From: JBBQIY01 sp964618405
GTDB lineage: Bacteria > Verrucomicrobiota > Kiritimatiellia > RFP12 > UBA3636
Assembly (NCBI GenBank): GCA_964618405.1
Contig: CAZUAY010000069.1
Location: 1-15,135 of the forward strand
Direction: 5' to 3'
Length of the DNA stretch: 15,135 bases
Part shown: one piece after another, positions 1 through 6,396 of the stretch
How the letters are laid out: the number at the start of each line of letters is the position of its first letter
How positions within the stretch are numbered: the stretch's first letter is position 1
Notes under the pieces: model-generated
Told to the model about the DNA's origin: nothing
Database searches by the model: none
Seen by the model: only the letters and a program-made list of their open reading frames with translations
Program-made: the position numbers and the translations under genes

Positions 1-181
1 CTCAAATATCACATAATACAAGCTTTATTTGCCCCGAATCCGGTTACTCCTGCGGAAACCAGGGCGATACAGTCCCCAAAAGCACCAAGGAGCCTTGCAG
101 AGGCGAAGTCGAAGGATTCCCTCCCAGAGATAGTCCACCCTGCAACAGCCCATTTCGCAGTAAGAAAGAAACTCAGAAGCA
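1..181 (+). promoter_or_regulatory. Untranslated leader upstream of rplM
   Basis: There is no credible gene in this stretch. It precedes rplM and should contain the promoter or leader of the L13-S9 operon, unless transcription starts outside the window. An A+T-rich segment at 8-29 could hold a -10 element, but any -35 would fall at or beyond the window edge. Segment 88-94 (AGGAGCC) can pair with 42-51 (GG, TTA bulge, CTCCT), and its GCC can alternatively form a small hairpin with 101-104. These competing pairings would fit a structured leader, but they are short and could arise by chance. No known L13 leader motif was recognised. The Shine-Dalgarno region before the rplM ATG is weak. Confidence 0.3.
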
Positions 182-607
182 ATGAAAACATTCGTACCCA
201 AAGATCCAGGCGACAACCGTAGATGGCTTGTGGTTGATGCCGACGGCAAAACACTCGGCCGCCTTGCAGTCCTGATCTCCAACGCACTCCGCGGCAAAGA
301 TCTGCCGACTTTTACGCCATGGATTGACACCGGAGCTTTCGTCGTCGTGACGAACGCCGAGAAAATCAAACTCTCCGGCACCAAAGAACAAGACAAGATC
401 TACCAGCACTACACTGGCTGGCGCAGCGGTCTCTACGAAACAACCGTAGAACAGATGCGCGTCAAGCACCCGGATTGGATCATTAAGAAGGCAGTCGAAG
501 GCATGCTCCCCGGCAACAAACTTGCCCGTGGAATGATGCGCCGCCTCAAGGTCTACGCAGGCCCAGCACATCCCCACGAGGCGCAAAGCCCCGTTGCCGC
601 TTTTTAA
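182..607 (+). CDS. rplM: 50S ribosomal protein L13
   Basis: L13 is an early-assembling protein of the large ribosomal subunit that binds 23S rRNA. The 141-residue product matches the usual bacterial length of about 142. It begins MKTF and carries the family signatures in order: the VVDADGKTLGRLA block (about residues 17-29), the LRGK segment, WIDTGAFVVVTNAEKI (46-61), the YQHYTGWRSGL block (73-83), KAVEGMLPGNKLARGMMRRL (104-122) and LKVYAGPAHPHEAQ (122-135). The ATG start agrees with the family's N-terminus, although the preceding purine-rich stretch is only a weak ribosome binding site. The S9 gene follows after 30 nt, the conserved bacterial rplM-rpsI order. The identification is secure. 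Confidence 0.97.
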   Translation: MKTFVPKDPGDNRRWLVVDADGKTLGRLAVLISNALRGKDLPTFTPWIDTGAFVVVTNAEKIKLSGTKEQDKIYQHYTGWRSGLYETTVEQMRVKHPDWIIKKAVEGMLPGNKLARGMMRRLKVYAGPAHPHEAQSPVAAF

Positions 608-637
608 TCCATTCTACAGCAAAATCAAGGACATACG

Positions 638-1030
638 ATGATCGACGTCATTTCAGCCGCAACCGGACGACGCAAGACTTCAGTCGCACGCGCTCAGCTA
701 TCCCTCGGCGAGGGCAAAACGCAAGTTAACCACCGCGAGACCGAATCCTACATCCCGAGCGAATCGCTCCGCACCTACATGTTTCAACCCCTCAAGATCG
801 CAGGCGTCGATGGCAAATATGACATCCGCGTTTACGTGAAGGGTGGTGGCATGTCTGGGCAGGCTGGCGCCATCCGCCACGCCATAGCCCGCGCGCTCTG
901 CCTCGCCGATGCGACGCTCCGCGCGCCGCTCAAATCAGCAGGTTGCCTCACACGAGATTCTCGTATGAAGGAACGCAAAAAGCCCGGTCAGCCCGGAGCA
1001 CGCGCACGCTTCCAGTTCTCGAAGCGTTAA
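638..1030 (+). CDS. rpsI: 30S ribosomal protein S9
   Basis: S9 is a small-subunit protein whose basic C-terminal tail reaches the P-site tRNA. The 130-residue product matches the usual length. Diagnostic blocks are ATGRRKTSVAR near the N-terminus (about residues 8-18), VKGGGMSGQAGAIRHAIARAL (68-88), LTRDSRMKERKKPGQPGAR (104-122) and the terminal FQFSKR, which corresponds to the universal SKR end. An AAGGA ribosome binding site at 627-631 lies 6 nt before the ATG. It is the second gene of the rplM-rpsI operon and is followed directly by a strong hairpin terminator, so the operon probably ends here. Confidence 0.97.
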   Translation: MIDVISAATGRRKTSVARAQLSLGEGKTQVNHRETESYIPSESLRTYMFQPLKIAGVDGKYDIRVYVKGGGMSGQAGAIRHAIARALCLADATLRAPLKSAGCLTRDSRMKERKKPGQPGARARFQFSKR

Positions 1031-1051
1031 ACGCCGCTGGTATCCACACCC

Positions 1052-1090
1052 AACGGGCATCTCGTCAACGAGGTGCCCGTTCGGCTTTTA
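1052..1090 (+). terminator. Rho-independent terminator of rplM-rpsI
   Basis: Bases 1052-1064 pair with 1069-1081 to form a 13-bp stem with one G-U pair and a TCAA tetraloop, followed by CGGCTTTTAT. The stem can be extended by GCCG at 1033-1036 pairing with CGGC at 1082-1085 across an internal loop. The T-run is short (TTTTAT), but the stem is strong and begins about 20 nt after the rpsI stop codon, which is where an operon terminator would be expected. Confidence 0.82.
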
Positions 1091-1154
1091 TAAGTATTTC
1101 AACCTCGGCGCCACCGCGACACGCGGATTCTGGCGTTCTTACACAAGGATTTTC

Positions 1155-2885
1155 ATGCCCCTTCTCAGGATACTCCGCTCCATCGCAGATAAAATTACAG
1201 GCGGAAAAAAAAGCGCAACAGCCCCGAAATCGGGAACCCAACCGACCCAAGGCAAAGCGCCCAATCGGTCTGCCGGCAAAGATGCCGCACCGGATATCCG
1301 ACGGGGTACCGAAAAACCTCAGCCGCGCCGCGACCGCCCCGACTCCGACCGCCCACCACGCGATGGCAGGCGTCAAGAGGGCTCCGGACCTCGCCGATCA
1401 GGCCCAGCGCCGCATCGCGATCAATCATCTTCCGGCAGATCTACTTCCGACAGACCCGCTTCTGACAGATCAGCACCTGACCGCGCCCCAAGGCCGCGTC
1501 ATCAGCCTCCGAGGTCGGTCAAGCCTTCGCCACCCATCATCCCAGACGTCCCATGGGATCCAGCAGAATTTACCGTCGAGCCCGCCGAAGACAAGAAGCG
1601 TTTCCACGACTTCAATCTCCCCGAGACCGTCATGCATGCCATTTATGATGCCGGCTTCCGCTACTGTTCACCGATTCAGGCCGAAACGCTTGACCAGACA
1701 ATCGCCGGCGCAAATGTCGCCGGCAGAGCTCAGACAGGCACCGGCAAAACGGCCGCTTATCTCATTGCCGTTCTCCACCGGATGCTGGCCAATCCCGATA
1801 CTCGCCCCAGCGTTCCCGGCCGACCCGCCGCGCTCGTCATTGCACCGACACGCGAACTCGTCATCCAAGTCATTAAAGATGCTGATCTGCTCGGCAAATA
1901 CTGTGGATTGCGCTCCCTCGCCGTTTTTGGCGGCATGGATCACGCCGCGCAGCAGGATCGGCTCGAGTCCGCCCCTGTCGACCTGATCGCCGCCACGCCA
2001 GGACGCCTGCTCGATTTCGTCAATTCCCGCGTCATCAATCTCAAAGAAGTTAAAATCCTCGTGATCGATGAAGCAGATCGCATGCTCGATATGGGCTTTA
2101 TTCCCGACGTCAAGCGCATCATCCGCGAATTGCCCGCGAAGGACGCACGTCAAACCTTGCTCTTTTCTGCCACGCTCACTGAAGAAGTGATGACGCTCGC
2201 CTCGCAATGGATGCCCGACCCCGTTGAAGTTTCGATCGATCCCGAACATGGGACTGTCGATACCATCACACAGGTTATTTACCCGATCGCCGCCAAGGAA
2301 AAGTTTACCGTCCTCTTCAATACGCTCAAGGAGAACCAAGGCAAACGCTTCCTCATCTTCCGCAATCGGAAACGCGATTGTGATGACCTCTGCCGCGAAC
2401 TCGCCGGACACGACATTCACGTCGAACAGCTTTCTGGCGACGTTGATCAAAAGAAGCGCATTCGCATCCTCGAAGACTTCCGCGAAGGCAGAATCCATAT
2501 CGTCGTTGCAACCGACGTCGCCGGACGTGGGATCCATGTTGACGATATCGCCTATGTGGTCAACTACGACTTTCCTTACGAAGCAGACGATTATATCCAT
2601 CGCATTGGCCGCACGGGCCGCGCCGGCTCCACTGGAACTGCGATCTCCTTCGCCTGCGAAGACGAATCCTTTATCATTCCTGATATTGAAAAGCTCCTCG
2701 GCGAAGAACTGCACTGTGAACAACCCGCAGAGCATCTCTTTCAACAAATTCCCGCCCCATCACATTTCGTTCCGCGCAAGCAGACCGCTAGCTCATCCTC
2801 GTACGGTGGCGCTCGTAGTGGACCTCCTCGCGGCGGGCCTGGCGGCTTCCGCAAACCACGCGGCAACCTCCGCAGCGGACGTTAA
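1155..2885 (+). CDS. DEAD-box ATP-dependent RNA helicase, RhlB-like
   Basis: This is an ATP-driven RNA-unwinding enzyme, probably active in RNA decay or ribosome assembly. The 576-residue product has two RecA-like domains with all the signature motifs: Q motif with F150 and PIQ (173-175), motif I AQTGTGKT (192-199), PTREL (231-235), GG (259-260), TPGRL (281-285), DEAD (305-308), SAT (338-340), motif V around TDVAGRG (453-459) and motif VI HRIGRTGR (482-489). The SGDVDQKKRIRILEDF block and the ACEDESFIIPDIEKLLG block resemble E. coli RhlB closely. Residues about 18-145 form a low-complexity, basic, proline-rich extension with SDR repeats that RhlB lacks. The C-terminus (about 545-576) is Gly/Arg rich, like an RNA-binding RGG tail. 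AAGGA at 1145-1149 supports the chosen start. The gene follows the L13-S9 terminator, so it is probably a separate transcription unit. RhlE or CsdA-like function cannot be excluded. Confidence 0.93.
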   Translation: MPLLRILRSIADKITGGKKSATAPKSGTQPTQGKAPNRSAGKDAAPDIRRGTEKPQPRRDRPDSDRPPRDGRRQEGSGPRRSGPAPHRDQSSSGRSTSDRPASDRSAPDRAPRPRHQPPRSVKPSPPIIPDVPWDPAEFTVEPAEDKKRFHDFNLPETVMHAIYDAGFRYCSPIQAETLDQTIAGANVAGRAQTGTGKTAAYLIAVLHRMLANPDTRPSVPGRPAALVIAPTRELVIQVIKDADLLGKYCGLRSLAVFGGMDHAAQQDRLESAPVDLIAATPGRLLDFVNSRVINLKEVKILVIDEADRMLDMGFIPDVKRIIRELPAKDARQTLLFSATLTEEVMTLASQWMPDPVEVSIDPEHGTVDTITQVIYPIAAKEKFTVLFNTLKENQGKRFLIFRNRKRDCDDLCRELAGHDIHVEQLSGDVDQKKRIRILEDFREGRIHIVVATDVAGRGIHVDDIAYVVNYDFPYEADDYIHRIGRTGRAGSTGTAISFACEDESFIIPDIEKLLGEELHCEQPAEHLFQQIPAPSHFVPRKQTASSSSYGGARSGPPRGGPGGFRKPRGNLRSGR

Positions 2886-2892
2886 AAAATCG

Positions 2893-2934
2893 CGAGTCGC
2901 TAGTTGCTAGTGACTAGTTGCGAGTGGCTAATAG
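2893..2934 (+). repeat. Tandem array of six 7-nt units (CTAGTTG type)
   Basis: Starting 7 nt after the helicase stop, six consecutive heptamers can be read without a gap: CGAGTCG, CTAGTTG, CTAGTGA, CTAGTTG, CGAGTGG, CTAATAG. Three units contain CTAG at 2900, 2907 and 2914. Because the period is 7 and CTAG is palindromic, these three units give a TAG stop in all three forward and all three reverse frames. It is a simple-sequence repeat in the helicase-pfp gap; I infer no function beyond that observation. Confidence 0.8.
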
Positions 2935-2946
2935 CTTCACATTCCC

Positions 2947-2974
2947 AATTCGTAATTCATAATTCGTAATTCAT
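2947..2974 (+). repeat. Tandem array of four 7-nt units (AATTCRT)
   Basis: Four uninterrupted heptamers alternate AATTCGT and AATTCAT twice, so the array is also an exact 14-nt repeat present twice. It lies 12 nt after the first heptamer array and ends just before the pfp ribosome binding site. It has the same 7-nt period as its neighbour but an unrelated unit sequence. Confidence 0.85.
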
Positions 2975-2988
2975 CTTCGGAGATCCTC

Positions 2989-4221
2989 ATGACACGTAAA
3001 GTCAACAAAGTCGCTATTCTTACCGCAGGCGGTCTCGCACCTTGCCTCAGCTCCGCTATCGCCGCGCTCATCGAGCGCTACACGGATGTTGCGCCAGACG
3101 TAGAAATCATCTGCTACATCTGCGGATACAAAGGTTTACTCGAAGGCCGAAGCATCAAGGTTACACCAGAAATCCGCAAGCAAGCCGCGGTCCTCTACAA
3201 GCATGGCGGATCCCCGATCGGCAACAGCCGCGTCAAGCTCACCAACGTCAAAGATTGCGTCAAACGTGGCCTCGTTAAAGAAGGTCAAGACCCACAAAAG
3301 GTCGCCGCTGACCAGCTTGTTAAAGATGGCATCGACGTCCTTCACACCATTGGTGGCGATGACACCAATACGGCCGCTGCTGACCTTGCCGCTTATCTAA
3401 AGAGCAACAACTACGACCTTACTGTCGTCGGCCTCCCCAAGACCATCGACAACGACGTCTACCCCATCCGCCAGAGCCTGGGCGCCTGGACGGCCGCTGA
3501 AGAAGGTGCTGGTTACTTTGCTAACGTCGTCTCCGAACAGAACGCCAACCCACGCATGCTCATCGTCCATGAAGTCATGGGACGCAACTGTGGTTGGCTC
3601 ACGGCTGCAACCGCCGTTGAATACCGCAAGCTCCTCGATAAGATGGAATACCTCCCCGAGATCGGGCTCTCCCGCGAACGGAAAGAAGTCCATGGCGTAT
3701 TCATTCCCGAAATGGCGTTTGATGTCAAAGCTGAAGCCGATCGCCTCCGCAAGATTATGGACGACCATGATTGCGTCAACATCTTCGTCTCCGAAGGTGC
3801 AGGCGTCGAAACCATCATCGCTGAAATGGAATCGAAAGGCGAAGAAGTCCTCCGCGATGCCTTCGGTCACCCTCGCCTCGATAAGATCAACCCGGGTGCT
3901 TGGTTTGCGAAGCAGTTTGCCGACATGCTCGGTGCCGAGAAGACGCTTGTACAGAAGTCCGGCTACTTCAGCCGTGCCGCTGTTTCGAACGAGGCCGATA
4001 AAGCCCTGATCATCAAGTGTGCGAATAAAGCGGTTGAATGTGCATTCCAAGGCATCGGCGGCGTTATCGGCGAAGATGAGAACAAGAACAACGAACTCCG
4101 CGCCTGCGAATTCGAACGCATCAAGGGCGGCAAGCCCTTCGACATCGACACGCCCTGGTTCAATGAGCTCCTCGCGGCCATCGGCCAGACCAAAGGTGCT
4201 AGAGTTGACGTTGCGCATTAA
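2989..4221 (+). CDS. pfp: Pyrophosphate-dependent 6-phosphofructokinase
   Basis: This enzyme interconverts fructose 6-phosphate and fructose 1,6-bisphosphate in the cytoplasm, probably with pyrophosphate as phosphoryl donor, which makes the step reversible. The 410-residue product has the PFK fold signatures: the N-terminal glycine loop TAGGLAPCLSSAI (12-24), GGDDTNT (122-128), PKTIDND (150-156), MGRNCGW (197-203) and SEGAG (268-272). Two residues point to PPi rather than ATP. One is the second Asp of GGDD, where ATP enzymes have GGDGS. The other is the Lys of PKTIDND, where ATP enzymes have PGTIDND. GGAG at 2979-2982 sits 6 nt before the ATG. It is flanked by non-coding gaps of 103 and 123 nt, so it may be monocistronic. 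No clear terminator follows it. Phosphate-donor specificity is inferred from these motifs. Confidence 0.93.
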   Translation: MTRKVNKVAILTAGGLAPCLSSAIAALIERYTDVAPDVEIICYICGYKGLLEGRSIKVTPEIRKQAAVLYKHGGSPIGNSRVKLTNVKDCVKRGLVKEGQDPQKVAADQLVKDGIDVLHTIGGDDTNTAAADLAAYLKSNNYDLTVVGLPKTIDNDVYPIRQSLGAWTAAEEGAGYFANVVSEQNANPRMLIVHEVMGRNCGWLTAATAVEYRKLLDKMEYLPEIGLSRERKEVHGVFIPEMAFDVKAEADRLRKIMDDHDCVNIFVSEGAGVETIIAEMESKGEEVLRDAFGHPRLDKINPGAWFAKQFADMLGAEKTLVQKSGYFSRAAVSNEADKALIIKCANKAVECAFQGIGGVIGEDENKNNELRACEFERIKGGKPFDIDTPWFNELLAAIGQTKGARVDVAH

Positions 4222-4344
4222 AAAGCTTTATCGAGAACATAATTCGCGAACTTTTTTGAAGTAAAGCCCAATCTCCGAATCGTCATACCGTCGTTTTTTC
4301 ACACGCGCTACGCGCGGCAGGCTTGTCTAACACAGGATCCACCC

Positions 4345-5460
4345 ATGTCATTTGAATCTGGAAATACTTCCTACCGAGTCTACGAAGTCGATGCAACGCC
4401 CGTGCCCGCCGAGCTCGTTATCCAATTTGCAGAGCACGTAGCCCCTCCTATCGAAACGCTAAGCACTCAACCGATCTCAGGCTGGGTTTCCCCGCGATTC
4501 ATTCTCGACCGCGACATCAATGAAGACAATTGTATCTCAGGTGGCTACGTTCGAGCAGATCTGATGAAGGCTGAGCTCAAGATTCCCAATTCCCTCCTGA
4601 AAGCTTACTGCAAGATTGAAGAACTTGCAGAGATGCAGGCTCGTGGCGTACCCTATCTCAACCGCCAAACTCGCGCTGACATCAAAAAACGTATCTCCGA
4701 AGAACTGCTTCCAAAAATGCCGCCCACGCTGACCTCGATCCCGATGGTCATCGACACCGCCAATCGCCGAGTTTTTGCTGAAGCGCTCTCGGAAACACAG
4801 CAAGACGCTTTCTGTGTGAACCTGAACAAAACCACACGCCTATCCCCAATCGCCCTGACACCGGAAACGGCAGCGATGCGCATGAAGCAGATCGATTTCC
4901 GCGACATCCCTGCTCAGTGCTTTTCGCCCGATCCCAACATCTCAATTACCGCCAACAACATCGGAATGGATTTTCTCACGTGGCTGTGGTTCTTCTGGGA
5001 GACGACCAACGGCTCCTTCACACTGGACAACAGTGTTGGCACACCCCCGATGGCGTTCATGTTGGAAGGACCTGCGATTTTCTTCCTCGAAGGCGATGGC
5101 GCGCACGAAACCGCTCTCCGAAAGGGTATGCCCCTGATCAGCCGGGAAGCCAAAACCGTCCTTGAATGCGGCAAGAAACTTCGGAAGGTCAAACTTGTCA
5201 TCGCACAAGGCGATGCGATGTACTCGGCCACGATCGATGCGATGGACTTCTCTTTCCGATCCCTAAAACTCCCCAAGCCCGAAACAGCCTACGAACCTGC
5301 GACCGCCTTCCAAGACCGCATGGCCGGCATCCAAACCTTCACAAACTCTTTCTATCACCTCTACAGCCTATTTCTCGATCAAATCGGAGATGGCGAGAAA
5401 TGGACGAAGACTTTATCCGAGATGAAAACTTGGATTACTAGCCGAAAGACGGTCGTGTAA
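4345..5460 (+). CDS. rdgC: RdgC-family (recombination-associated) protein
   Basis: RdgC binds DNA as a ring-shaped dimer and modulates RecA-dependent recombination in E. coli. This 371-residue product is longer than the E. coli protein (303) and is clearly diverged, but it matches the extended RdgC-like group I recall from deltaproteobacteria. Supporting segments are the early GWVSP (46-50), LNRQTRADIKKRISEELLPK (105-124) followed by a short strand ending VIDTANRRVFAEA (135-147), LSPIALTPETAA (166-177), and DFLTWLWFFWE (209-219), a tryptophan-rich motif I associate with that group. A final segment covers GKKLRKVKLVIAQGD (266-280). There is no signal peptide, consistent with a cytoplasmic DNA-binding protein. 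AGGA at 4334-4337 is 7 nt before the ATG. The call rests on remembered family patterns. If it is wrong, this is a conserved hypothetical cytoplasmic protein. Confidence 0.62.
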   Translation: MSFESGNTSYRVYEVDATPVPAELVIQFAEHVAPPIETLSTQPISGWVSPRFILDRDINEDNCISGGYVRADLMKAELKIPNSLLKAYCKIEELAEMQARGVPYLNRQTRADIKKRISEELLPKMPPTLTSIPMVIDTANRRVFAEALSETQQDAFCVNLNKTTRLSPIALTPETAAMRMKQIDFRDIPAQCFSPDPNISITANNIGMDFLTWLWFFWETTNGSFTLDNSVGTPPMAFMLEGPAIFFLEGDGAHETALRKGMPLISREAKTVLECGKKLRKVKLVIAQGDAMYSATIDAMDFSFRSLKLPKPETAYEPATAFQDRMAGIQTFTNSFYHLYSLFLDQIGDGEKWTKTLSEMKTWITSRKTVV

Positions 5461-5480
5461 GGGCACAGCATGCTGTGCCC
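5461..5480 (+). repeat. Perfect 20-bp palindrome, copy 1
   Basis: GGGCACAGCATGCTGTGCCC begins at the base after the RdgC-like stop codon and is its own reverse complement over all 20 bases. A second identical copy lies at 6348-6367. The identity between copies extends to 25 bases (5458-5482 and 6345-6369), and here the shared TAA supplies the stop codon of the RdgC-like gene. It could form a stem in the transcript, but no T-run follows, so it is not a classical terminator. It resembles a dispersed REP-like palindromic element. Confidence 0.88.
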
Positions 5481-5523
5481 CAGCCGCAACACCATAAGTT
5501 CACGGTATGCCGAGCCCCAACCT

Positions 5524-6396
5524 ATGAAAAAATCATTCACCTGCCTCTCCATCGTCGCACTCATCCTGCTCACTATCACGGCATCTGCCTTCACCAACGA
5601 ACCGCTGAAGGTTCTGTCGATCGGAAACAGTTTTTCCGGAAATGCACACAAGCATTTACGTCAAATTGCAGAATCTATGGACAGCCCGCTCCTTCTGGCA
5701 AACGCTTCGATCGGCGGATGCCCCCTCGCCCGCCACTGGCTTAATGCCTCTACGAATGGAGTCAGCTACAGCTATAAGGGAGAAAAAATTACCCTCGAAG
5801 ATTTTTTGAAGGCTGAGAAGTGGGACATCGTCACCATCCAACAAGCGAGCGGATTCAGCCGTTTCCCCGAATCCTATGAGCCTGTTGGCTCCAACCTCAT
5901 TGCCTTCATCAAGCAATACGCGCCTCAAGCCGAAGTCGTTGTACATGAAACCTGGGCCTACCGTCAGGACGAAAACAGAATTACCAATTGGAAAATTTCA
6001 ACGGATGAGATGTATGCCGATGTCTCCAAGGCCTACAGGGATTTCGCCGCAAAACACGGTCTGCGCTTGATTCCCGCTGGCGATTCTTTCCAACTCGCTC
6101 GCAAAACGCCCGCCTGGGGCGATTATACGCCAGCCAACAAGGAAACGGATACTCCAGCCAAAGGCAAGACGCTTCAGGGCAAAGACGGGTACCACGCCAA
6201 CACCGCTGGAGAATACCTCCTCGGTTGCGTCTGGTACGAGTTTCTCTTCGGGAACGATGTGCGCAAATCAACTTTCGTCGCACCCAATCTAGTACCTGAA
6301 GACGCAGCCATTCTCCGCGAAATCGCCCATGCGACAATCATCAATAAGGGCACAGCATGCTGTGCCCCAACACATGACGCGCTCCGACAAAAATGA
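5524..6396 (+). CDS. Secreted SGNH/GDSL-type hydrolase (DUF4886), paralogue 1
   Basis: This is probably an exported esterase or deacylase acting on a glycan or similar ester. The 290-residue product begins with a signal peptide: two lysines, a hydrophobic core and a likely cut after TASA (A22). The mature part fits DUF4886. Block I GNSFSGNAH (34-42) holds the candidate nucleophile S36. GG is at 64-65, WDIVTIQQAS at 100-109, HETWAYR at 141-147, and KDGYHAN at 220-226 offers the D221-H224 pair. I prefer the ATG at 5524 over an in-frame ATG at 5470, because 5470 lies in the palindrome and would put 18 polar residues before the signal peptide. No clear ribosome binding site is visible. The C-terminal tail from K275 is encoded by the second palindrome copy and is absent from the neighbouring paralogue. 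The stop overlaps the next start (ATGA). The substrate is unknown. Confidence 0.78.
   Translation: MKKSFTCLSIVALILLTITASAFTNEPLKVLSIGNSFSGNAHKHLRQIAESMDSPLLLANASIGGCPLARHWLNASTNGVSYSYKGEKITLEDFLKAEKWDIVTIQQASGFSRFPESYEPVGSNLIAFIKQYAPQAEVVVHETWAYRQDENRITNWKISTDEMYADVSKAYRDFAAKHGLRLIPAGDSFQLARKTPAWGDYTPANKETDTPAKGKTLQGKDGYHANTAGEYLLGCVWYEFLFGNDVRKSTFVAPNLVPEDAAILREIAHATIINKGTACCAPTHDALRQK
6348..6367 (+). repeat. Perfect 20-bp palindrome, copy 2, inside a coding region
   Basis: This copy is identical to the one at 5461-5480 but lies within the 3' end of the first SGNH hydrolase gene. Read in frame with the AAG codon that its first G completes, it encodes K-G-T-A-C-C-A-P. The TAA that ends the upstream gene at copy 1 is present here too (6345-6347) but out of frame, so translation continues to 6396. 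The next gene starts 26 nt after the palindrome. Confidence 0.88.

Noticed and set aside
943..1986. Plus-strand frame of 347 codons spanning the rpsI end and helicase start
   Set aside because: It runs through the rpsI terminator and the helicase gene in another frame, with a low-complexity, Pro/Ser/Arg-rich translation and no recognisable domain.
1668..2747. Long minus-strand open frame of 359 codons across the helicase gene
   Set aside because: It is the antisense shadow of a strongly conserved DEAD-box gene and shows no domain of its own.
2893..2974. CRISPR-like array
   Set aside because: The units are 7 nt long, contiguous and without spacers, so this is a simple tandem repeat.
3397..4218. 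Minus-strand open frame of 273 codons across pfp
   Set aside because: It is antisense to a clear phosphofructokinase gene; the frame stays open because of codon bias in the real gene.
4222..4344. Possible terminator or promoter between pfp and the RdgC-like gene
   Set aside because: TTCGCGAACTTTTTT and CGCG-CTA-CGCG are suggestive, but the first is a loopless palindrome and the second only a 4-bp stem with its T-run on the wrong side. Apart from the AGGA ribosome binding site I see nothing convincing in this gap.
5470..5523. Earlier in-frame ATG for the first SGNH hydrolase
   Set aside because: It lies within the palindrome and would add 18 polar residues in front of a good signal peptide; 5524 gives a typical exported N-terminus.
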